This document shows positions 6,296-11,316 of a DNA stretch of 11,316 bases, in pieces; the first letter of the stretch is position 1; the number at the start of each line of letters is the position of its first letter. A model generated the notes under the pieces. The model ran no database searches. It saw nothing but the letters and a program-made list of their open reading frames with translations, and was not told where the DNA came from. The stretch comes from Fibrobacter sp. (lineage in GTDB: Bacteria; Fibrobacterota; Fibrobacteria; Fibrobacterales; Fibrobacteraceae), in contig JAFWRL010000169.1 in the NCBI GenBank assembly GCA_017520105.1, positions 1 through 11,316 of the forward strand, read 5' to 3'. The translations under genes and the position numbers were made by a program.

Positions 6296-6745
6296 TCAAA
6301 TTTCATCGAGTGTAACGACGAGCGCATCGGCAGCATCACGGAAGTTCGCGCATTCCGTGAGGATGCAGTCTGCCCCGTTCACAAACGCAGTGGCAAGGCG
6401 CATAGCCTCCCCTTCCGTCAATTTGTGGTTCGTGCGGGCAGCAGCCGCAAAAAGTTCAGCCGCCTTGAGCGAAACGTCAGCATTCACTTCGCAAAGGCGT
6501 ACATTCGAAGACTTCTCGAAAAATTCGCGGTACTGCCTAGCCAAAACGCCATCGTTTGCGCCATACGCCTTTGAGCAGATTTCAAACAACGTTACAGACG
6601 AAACAAGAACCTGCACGTTATTCTCATAGACTCCATCCAATACGCCCGACACAACCGGGTAATAGTCAGGGTGCATCTGGAGAAGCCGCACCAGTGGCCC
6701 CGAATCCAAAAACAAAATGCGGCTCTGTTCAATCGACTTAATCAT
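6296..6745 (-). CDS. PIN-domain protein, VapC-like putative ribonuclease
   Basis: A predicted cytoplasmic PIN-fold protein of 149 residues; VapC-type members are Mg-dependent RNases that cut tRNA or other RNA. With the chosen start, ILFLDSGPL carries the first acidic residue (Asp14), SSVTLFEIC the second (Glu55), and LTEGEAMRLATAF matches the third position with Glu113 instead of the usual Asp. The CILTECANF segment matches the strand and the T-x-x-x-F region near the end of the fold. ATG 6743-6745 gives a typical PIN N-terminus; a TTG at 6781 would add 12 residues, and neither start has a strong ribosome binding site. No VapB-like antitoxin frame lies next to it: upstream is about 300 bp without a convincing gene. 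It may be a solitary PIN protein, or its antitoxin may have been lost. An intrinsic terminator follows. Confidence 0.8.
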   Translation of the reverse strand: MIKSIEQSRILFLDSGPLVRLLQMHPDYYPVVSGVLDGVYENNVQVLVSSVTLFEICSKAYGANDGVLARQYREFFEKSSNVRLCEVNADVSLKAAELFAAAARTNHKLTEGEAMRLATAFVNGADCILTECANFRDAADALVVTLDEI

Positions 6746-6895
6746 AATCTTCTGCAACAATTCACTACAATTAATAAACAATCATAAAAAAATTAAATAA
6801 TTCATTTATAAATAAAAGCGAGACTTAAATCAAATCAACAGATAATCAGAATTACATCGAGAGAATAAAGCGTCGGCCAAGGTATTTTCTTCGCA

Positions 6896-7040
6896 GTAGC
6901 GTGCAAAACGAGAGTCGCGAACGACTGCTAGCAGGCGTTCATGACCGAGTGCAGCCGCTGACGCCGTAGGCGTCAACTCCGAGCTGGGGCCCCGCCCGCA
7001 AGAAGTACATTTTTACTTATTACGGGCTTGGGCGAAGCCC
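6896..7040. other. GC-rich hairpin-dense intergenic segment, possible dispersed element or gene remnant
   Basis: The gap 6746-7044 holds no convincing gene. Its half next to the PIN gene is AT-rich; from about 6896 it is much more GC-rich and dense in inverted repeats. AGTCG/CGACT with a CGAA loop is at 6913-6926, TGACGCC/GGCGTCA with a GTA loop at 6959-6975, and GGGCTT/AAGCCC at 7024-7040. On the minus strand one frame stays open for about 60 codons (7012-6830) without an ATG and contains a protein-like stretch, ALGHERLLAVVRDSRFARYC. A 23-codon ATG frame (7010-6939) overlaps it. Possible explanations are a decayed coding fragment, a dispersed intergenic repeat, or a structured RNA downstream of the 7045-8115 gene. 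The 7024-7040 hairpin lacks a proper T-tract on either strand. Confidence 0.45.
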
Positions 7041-7044
7041 ACTC

Positions 7045-8115
7045 TTAATCATCTTCCTTAACGGGTTCGTAGATTTCCATGTAAGCGGCATCATAGCGCT
7101 GGCCCGAACGCATCATCTTGAAGCGCCCTGCCCGCGGATAGAAATACCAGTTCATCCATTCGCCACTCATGTCCGTACGCTTCGTCTTGAGGGCAATCGG
7201 CTTTTCGCCCATGAAATAATCACGCTTATGCGGAATCACGCGTTCCATGGCGCGATAGGTATGCACCGTATTGCCCGCCTTGCGCTCAATCGTTCCATGA
7301 CCGTCCTTGCTCCACGTGATATTCACAGTTCCATGTTCATCCTTCAACGGTTCGCATGTGTCATAACCACTTGCGCACCACAAGTATTTCGGATAAGAGA
7401 AGCTATACGAATCCAAATTAAATGTTTCGGCAACGCGGTTGTTTCCCTTGAACGTCGGGTAATTTCCCGCAAGTGTGTATTCACCGGCATTGTAATCTTC
7501 GCAGCCACGCTGAGCAACTCTCACGACACGGTTATATACATCGACACCAACAGCGCATCCGTCTTCTTTATACACAAAACGCGCATGGCCGTTGATGTTT
7601 TTCTTTTCGAGATTGCCCATCTCGATTTCGGCCACGTCATCATTCTTGCCGTTCTGGACAATGATGTTAAAACGGCTGGCGTTGCTCGGCGAACTTTTCA
7701 ACACGACGCGACCAGTTTCAGAAACATATTCGCCACTCAAGTCGGTGTATTCCATCATAAAGCGTTCCAGTTCTGAACGCTTGACCCACACATCGCCAAA
7801 CTTGCAATTTACCGGCACATAGCGGGGCGGAACCTTCGGTTCGACTTCTTCGTACGTCGTAATTTTCTGTTTCTTGGTGACCGTCTTGAATTTATTCCTA
7901 CCGACACGAACTTGTTCTTGCACATCTACATAAGTTTCGTGAGGAATTCTGTCCTTCGGGATAGGTAGTTCCTTGATTGCATCGGAAGACATCAAGTACC
8001 CTAGCGGGCGATTTTCGTCGATTTCACCATTATTTTTCTTATAAACATCCAATTTCATTTGAGCAAACGAACTTGCAGAAAACAGAGCCAACACCACCAA
8101 CACAAATTTTTTCAA
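7045..8115 (-). CDS. Exported protein of unknown function
   Basis: I do not recognise this 356-residue protein. It has a clear Sec signal peptide (MKKFVLVVLALFSASSFA, cut after Ala18) and no later hydrophobic helix, so it should be periplasmic or outer-membrane associated. Residues about 60-100 are Lys/Glu/Val-rich (VDVQEQVRVGRNKFKTVTKKQ). The remainder is aromatic-rich and beta-like, with two similar short segments, YTDLSGEY near 123-130 and RTDMSGEW near the C-terminus. Four cysteines in the central region could form disulfides. The start is TTG at 8113-8115: an in-frame TAA lies upstream, no ATG or GTG exists between it and the signal peptide, and an AGAGG Shine-Dalgarno is well spaced. 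It is transcribed divergently from the coiled-coil/barrel protein across a 130-bp shared intergenic region, which hints at joint regulation but proves nothing about function. Confidence 0.75.
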   Translation of the reverse strand: MKKFVLVVLALFSASSFAQMKLDVYKKNNGEIDENRPLGYLMSSDAIKELPIPKDRIPHETYVDVQEQVRVGRNKFKTVTKKQKITTYEEVEPKVPPRYVPVNCKFGDVWVKRSELERFMMEYTDLSGEYVSETGRVVLKSSPSNASRFNIIVQNGKNDDVAEIEMGNLEKKNINGHARFVYKEDGCAVGVDVYNRVVRVAQRGCEDYNAGEYTLAGNYPTFKGNNRVAETFNLDSYSFSYPKYLWCASGYDTCEPLKDEHGTVNITWSKDGHGTIERKAGNTVHTYRAMERVIPHKRDYFMGEKPIALKTKRTDMSGEWMNWYFYPRAGRFKMMRSGQRYDAAYMEIYEPVKEDD

Positions 8116-8200
8116 AACAGGTTCCTCTTTTAAATTATTAGGTTAGATTATTGTAGCCCTTATTGTAGAAAAAATAACGATGAAGAAAATTTTACTAACA

Positions 8201-8218
8201 TTTAAATAAGTATTTAAA
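8201..8218. promoter_or_regulatory. Perfect inverted repeat in divergent intergenic region, candidate operator
   Basis: TTTAAATA (8201-8208), spacer AG, TATTTAAA (8211-8218) is a perfect 8-bp inverted repeat in the 130-bp gap between two divergent envelope genes, 27 bp before the ATG of the plus-strand gene. A TAGAAT at 8221-8226 could serve as its -10 box. AT-rich palindromes arise easily by chance, so the operator role is tentative. Confidence 0.35.
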
Positions 8219-8245
8219 CGTAGAATTATACCAAGGAGATCCAGT

Positions 8246-9952
8246 ATGAAGAAAATGTTTCTTGCCACGTGCCTGCTGGCCGCGTCCGTATTTGCACTTC
8301 CAAAGGTCGAAGACGTCAAAGCGGCTGCTGCAGACGGTAAAGCCACTGTAGAAGCGAAGGCTGCTACAGCAAAGGCCAAGACCCAGACAGCCAAGAAGAA
8401 AGTAACGGCCACAAAGGAAAAAGCCCAGGCCGTTCAAAGCAAGGCTGCCGCAGAAGAAGCAAAGGCCGCAGCATCGGCAAAAGCTGTAGTCAATGACGCC
8501 AAGGTTCAAGCCGCAGACGTAAAGGCTCAGGCCGCAGATGCCAAGGTTCATGCCGCAAGCGCCCAGGCCAAGGCAGTCGATGCTAAGGCCCAAGCCGAAG
8601 CACAGGCAGCAGATCTTCAGGCCAAGGCCGCCGAACAGAAGGCCCAGGCCGAAGCGCAGGCCGCAAACGCCCAAGCTCAAGCCGACGAAAAGAAGGCCGA
8701 AATGGAAGCCAAGGCCGCTGGAATCAACACCCAAGCCAACGACTTGAAGGCTCAGGCTACAGACGCTAAAGCACAGGCAGTCAATGCATTTACGCCCGTA
8801 ACCACGACGCAAGCTCCGGCTCCCGAAGCTAAGCAAGCTCCTACGGTAATCCCGGCCGTCACGCCGGCACCAGTCGTCGCCCCCACTCCGGTCGCAGAAC
8901 CCGCTCCGGCAGTAGCAGTTCCGGCAGTAACCACGACAGAAGAAGTTGCCACTGTGGAACCGGCATCTACGACTACCCGCAAGAAAAAGAAGATGATCGA
9001 AAACGCCGTTTTCTCGGTGAACCAGATTGATTTCGACATCAACGCGGACTTCGAACTCGAAGCTGGCAAGGTTTTCTGGACATCCGAAGAAGATTATGCA
9101 TCGGACAACTTCGAAACCTGGAACGGCGAAGCCAACCTCGCCATCCTCGCCGAAACGCAGAATTTCAAGGGTAAGATTGCCCTTGCCTTCTACCCTGGCG
9201 ACTTGAAGACAGACAACGTTAAAGGCGAAACCGGATCTGCCGAAGACTACTTCTCTCTCAAAGAAGCATGGGCAAACCAGACCAACGGTTGGTTCAGCTT
9301 CAAGGTCGGTCGTTGGGACAACACCGATAAGAACGGGGACTACTTCGGTGGCTACATCGATGGTTACATGAACGGATTCCTCTCCGAACAGGATCCGGAA
9401 AACCAGTTTGAATTCGGTTTCGTCCCGAACGAAAACATCGACATTGCTTTGTCCTTGATTAGCAAGGCTCCTCACCTGAACAAGGGCGACATCCGTGCAG
9501 TGTTCAACTTCCATGATCTTCCGAGTCTTGATGAGTTCGAAATCCAGCTCGGCTATCGCAGCAACATTTTCGACAAAGTCTATGATGCCGATGCGACAGT
9601 TAAGCACAACATTTCTATGAAGGTTCGTTGGCCGATTGTTCCAGACTTCTTCACTGTGTTCGGTGAAGTGGCCCTCATGGACTTGTCCGACGACATGGTC
9701 GTACCGCTCACGGGTGGTATGGAATTCAACTTCAAGACTGTTGACCGTGTCATTCTCGAAGCGGAATATGTCGGTGACCGCAAGAAGAACGGCTACTACG
9801 AAGGCAACCCGAAACATGTCAAGGACGTCCTCGGAGCTCTCTACCTCGAAAAGGCTCTCACGGACCGTTTCTCGCTCTCCGCTGGTTTCCACAACTACGG
9901 TGCTAGCAGAGACTTCATGCTCTCCGGCAACCTGATTGGCCGTATAAACTAA
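8246..9952 (+). CDS. Envelope protein: signal peptide, long Ala/Lys/Gln helix, Pro-rich linker and putative outer-membrane barrel
   Basis: A 568-residue exported protein. A Sec signal peptide (cut after Ala17 of SVFA) is followed by a strongly helical Ala/Lys/Gln/Glu-rich region (about 20-180) without prolines and with near-repeats such as KAQAEAQAA at two places. Next come a Pro/Ala/Thr linker (about 181-245), a basic RKKKK cluster, and a C-terminal domain (about 250-568) of alternating polar/hydrophobic strands rich in Gly, Asn, Asp, Phe and Tyr, typical of a porin-like beta-barrel. The sequence ends in LIGRIN, without the usual terminal Phe. The plan resembles envelope-tethering porins such as OmpM (coiled coil plus barrel), but no SLH domain is visible, so this is an analogy. 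The ATG has AAGGAG eight bases upstream. Expression may be high, judging from that site and the strong terminator downstream. Function inferred only from architecture. Confidence 0.85.
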   Translation: MKKMFLATCLLAASVFALPKVEDVKAAAADGKATVEAKAATAKAKTQTAKKKVTATKEKAQAVQSKAAAEEAKAAASAKAVVNDAKVQAADVKAQAADAKVHAASAQAKAVDAKAQAEAQAADLQAKAAEQKAQAEAQAANAQAQADEKKAEMEAKAAGINTQANDLKAQATDAKAQAVNAFTPVTTTQAPAPEAKQAPTVIPAVTPAPVVAPTPVAEPAPAVAVPAVTTTEEVATVEPASTTTRKKKKMIENAVFSVNQIDFDINADFELEAGKVFWTSEEDYASDNFETWNGEANLAILAETQNFKGKIALAFYPGDLKTDNVKGETGSAEDYFSLKEAWANQTNGWFSFKVGRWDNTDKNGDYFGGYIDGYMNGFLSEQDPENQFEFGFVPNENIDIALSLISKAPHLNKGDIRAVFNFHDLPSLDEFEIQLGYRSNIFDKVYDADATVKHNISMKVRWPIVPDFFTVFGEVALMDLSDDMVVPLTGGMEFNFKTVDRVILEAEYVGDRKKNGYYEGNPKHVKDVLGALYLEKALTDRFSLSAGFHNYGASRDFMLSGNLIGRIN

Positions 9953-10011
9953 AAAGACCGCTCGGCTCTATTGCATAATTAGAACCGACGTCTTCGCCTC
10001 GCTCTCGCACC

Positions 10012-10038
10012 GCCCCCGTTTAACAACGGGGGCTTTTT
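10012..10038 (+). terminator. Intrinsic terminator after the barrel protein gene
   Basis: GCCCCCGTT (10012-10020), loop TAAC, AACGGGGGC (10025-10033), then five T. A perfect nine-pair stem followed directly by a T-tract, 59 bp after the stop codon of the barrel protein gene. It forms the hairpin of the first tandem unit. Confidence 0.92.
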
Positions 10039-10104
10039 GCTCACGGAAGACCGCTCGGCTCTATCGCAAACAGAACCGGCGTCATCGCCTCGCTCTCGCC
10101 TACA

Positions 10105-10124
10105 CGACTCGTCAACACGAGTCG
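10105..10124 (+). other. Hairpin of the second tandem unit, no T-tract
   Basis: CGACTCGT (10105-10112), loop CAAC, ACGAGTCG (10117-10124), followed by CTTAAGG rather than a run of T. A perfect eight-pair stem at the position equivalent to the terminator of the first unit, but not a canonical intrinsic terminator itself. Confidence 0.75.
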
Positions 10125-10184
10125 CTTAAGGCTCACGGGAGACCGCTCGGCTCCAGGTGCTGAAACCACATCAGTCATGTAAAG

Positions 10185-10211
10185 ACACCCTGTTAGTAGC
10201 AGGGTGTTTTT
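10185..10211 (+). terminator. Second intrinsic terminator, upstream of the FISUMP lipoprotein gene
   Basis: ACACCCTG (10185-10192), loop TTAGTAG, CAGGGTGT (10200-10207), then TTTT ATT. A perfect eight-pair stem plus T-tract that ends 39 bp before the next ATG. It should block read-through into the lipoprotein gene, unless it works as a leader attenuator of that gene. Confidence 0.85.
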
Positions 10212-10236
10212 ATTATATTACAGATAAATATATGTT

Positions 10237-10249
10237 AAGGAGGACATGG
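10237..10249 (+). promoter_or_regulatory. Ribosome binding site deciding the lipoprotein start
   Basis: AAGGAGG (10237-10243) lies six bases before the ATG at 10250. A nearer ATG at 10246 is in another frame and too close to the Shine-Dalgarno. A TATATT at 10214-10219 could be a -10 box, but no clear -35 is visible. Confidence 0.8.
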
Positions 10250-11316
10250 ATGAAATTCCTAAAATTACTTGCTGTATCTGCAGCAATTGCGCTTACCGCT
10301 TGTGGCGACGATAATGTTGCTGCATTTGACGAGCCTCCCATGTCGAGTCAAGATGTTTCAAGTCAAGATCCATCAAGTCAAGGGAAGTCTAGTTCCAGTT
10401 CCGAAGCTGCTGTGACAAGCTCCAGTTCGGATGCTAACGCAACAAGCTCCAGCTCAGATGCGGTTCTGGGAAGTTCCAGTTCAAAAACAGGCCCCAAAAT
10501 GATTTCGAACGGTTCCATCATCACGGATGGCCAAGTTGTCGATTTGCGCGACGGCAAAACTTACAAGACAACTGTCATCGGAAACCAGGTATGGATGGCC
10601 GAAAACCTCAAATTAGATGTCACCCAATTCGTTGAAGACGGTTTGTATAACAATGAAAACTCTTTTTATGAAGCCCTGTGGTTAAGTAATGAGTATGAAG
10701 AAATCTCCGACACAAACGAACATTTCTACCCGTGGAACATCGCCATCGATGGTGCTGGAATATATGGAACTCAAGCCAAAGGTTGCGGCATTGATTCAAC
10801 ATGCCATTTAACAGGAACAATACGAGGAATTTGCCCTGAAGGATTCCACATTCCCTCTCCAACCGAAGCTGAACAATTGATTAGAGCAATAGGCGGAAAA
10901 TGCAGAACAGCACAAAAACTTAAAGCCAAAAATTCAGGATGGGAAATTAATGACGGCACCGATGAATTTGGTTTTGCAGCACTCCCTGCTGGATATTACG
11001 CCGTATGGTGGGGTGACGGAATGGATGGTTTTACTTTTGAATACGAAAGGATACCTCAAGTAAAATTTTTGACAACGTCAGACACACTCACTTGGAGCAT
11101 CGCAACCGAAGCAACGTATGATAGCGGTGTTAGGGAAGTATACGAAGTCGTTGCTGTTTATAAAGAATTCCACGGAAGCATGAGTTCGCTCCGTTGCGTA
11201 AGAGACGAACCCGCCGGAGTTGATTGGGTGGATCCGCCTCTGCCAACCGCGCCCGCCTTGCCAGAATTTGAATACGGTGAATTCACCGATGAACGCGATG
11301 GACAAACATACAAGAC
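10250..11316 (+). CDS. Lipoprotein with serine-rich linker and FISUMP domains, 3' end missing
   Basis: An open frame from ATG 10250 that runs off the right edge without a stop (355 codons visible). The signal peptide MKFLKLLAVSAAIALTAC has a good lipobox (LTAC, Cys18) followed by Gly-Asp-Asp. Residues 32-78 are a linker of SSQD and SSSS units. The first FISUMP domain spans about 96-320: LRDGKTYKT, GNQVWMAENL, GICPEGFHIPSPTEAE, FGFAALPAG and an SSLRCVRD ending. After a short Pro-rich spacer (PPLPTAPALPEF) a second domain begins with FTDERDGQTYK at the edge. The overall plan matches the minus-strand lipoprotein at 4509-6182, but the linker is much shorter and the sequences differ clearly, so they are paralogs rather than a recent duplication. 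Probably anchored to the outer membrane; FISUMP function is unknown. Two terminators upstream suggest an independent promoter close to the gene. Confidence 0.88.
   Translation, partial: MKFLKLLAVSAAIALTACGDDNVAAFDEPPMSSQDVSSQDPSSQGKSSSSSEAAVTSSSSDANATSSSSDAVLGSSSSKTGPKMISNGSIITDGQVVDLRDGKTYKTTVIGNQVWMAENLKLDVTQFVEDGLYNNENSFYEALWLSNEYEEISDTNEHFYPWNIAIDGAGIYGTQAKGCGIDSTCHLTGTIRGICPEGFHIPSPTEAEQLIRAIGGKCRTAQKLKAKNSGWEINDGTDEFGFAALPAGYYAVWWGDGMDGFTFEYERIPQVKFLTTSDTLTWSIATEATYDSGVREVYEVVAVYKEFHGSMSSLRCVRDEPAGVDWVDPPLPTAPALPEFEYGEFTDERDGQTYK

Larger units (their letters stand above)
9956..10153 (+). repeat. 92-93-bp tandem repeat, two units plus a partial third, each full unit with its own hairpin
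   Basis: Units start at 9956, 10049 and 10141 with GACCGCTCGGCTCTA (the third copy keeps 13 bp). Each full unit has the same order: this opening block; a short variable stretch; a 28-bp block with two differences (9981-10008 and 10072-10099); a hairpin; and GCTCACGG (10039-10046 and 10131-10138). The hairpin arms are unrelated in sequence between units, but both pair perfectly around a TAAC or CAAC loop. The array occupies most of the 297-bp gap between the barrel protein and the second lipoprotein gene; no coding frame is evident. Confidence 0.85.

Noticed and set aside
7024..7040. Terminator after the exported protein gene at 7045-8115
   Set aside because: The GGGCTT/AAGCCC hairpin is in the right place but is followed by mixed A/T sequence without a T-tract on the minus strand. 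An alternative fold (GGGC TTC GCCC) is equally good, so I list it only within the GC-rich segment.
8195..9892. A 565-codon minus-strand open frame opposite the helix-barrel gene
   Set aside because: Its translation is Cys/Gly/Arg/Leu-rich without domains and mirrors the codon pattern of the plus-strand gene. The plus strand has an SD, a signal peptide and a terminator. The long frame is a by-product of codon bias.
9956..10153. CRISPR-like array
   Set aside because: Only two full units, long conserved blocks interrupted by hairpins, no uniform short repeats and spacers, and no cas genes.
10246..10248. ATG as an alternative lipoprotein start
   Set aside because: It is in a different frame from the signal peptide and only two bases from the Shine-Dalgarno.

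Overview
The window most likely comes from a Fibrobacter-type bacterium (Fibrobacterota). The strongest pointer is a pair of lipoproteins, each with a serine-rich linker and FISUMP domains (the Fibrobacter succinogenes major paralogous domain, with a CPxGWHxPS core and an SVRC-type end). A two-membrane envelope fits the lipoproteins, the Sec-exported proteins and a porin-like protein. This assignment is inferred from protein recognition; no rRNA or other phylogenetic marker is present.

Layout. Bases 1-423 are the 3' end of trmFO (tRNA U54 methylation), followed 4 bp later by a regulator with two GntR-type winged helices and a LacI/periplasmic-binding-like effector domain (428-1819). Converging on it is a minus-strand block read from right to left: a two-domain FISUMP lipoprotein (6182-4509), gatB (4467-3013), a small exported membrane protein (3005-2634) and an archaeal-type IMP cyclohydrolase (2597-1863). 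The gaps of 41, 7 and 36 bp allow co-transcription, although the functions are unrelated. Upstream of the lipoprotein is a lone PIN-domain protein (6745-6296) with its own terminator. A GC-rich, hairpin-dense, apparently non-coding stretch follows (about 6896-7040), then an unrecognised exported protein (8115-7045). The latter diverges from a large plus-strand envelope protein (8246-9952) made of a signal peptide, a long Ala/Lys/Gln-rich helix, a Pro-rich linker and a putative beta-barrel. After it come a 92-93-bp tandem repeat carrying swapped hairpins, two intrinsic terminators, and a second FISUMP lipoprotein that runs off the right edge (10250-11316).

The left half is mainly housekeeping (tRNA modification, tRNA-dependent amidation, purine synthesis) plus one regulator. 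The right half is envelope and accessory content. I see no complete mobile element, CRISPR array, tRNA or rRNA, and no convincing new multi-gene system. The most interesting signals are non-coding: the tandem unit at 9956-10153 whose hairpins differ in sequence but keep their pairing; a 9-nt complementarity between the PIN terminator and the ribosome binding site of the next gene; heptanucleotide arrays at gene boundaries, one directly against a start codon; and a REP-like palindrome that encodes part of a signal peptide. Two genes (6182 and 8115) appear to start at TTG behind a Shine-Dalgarno sequence.
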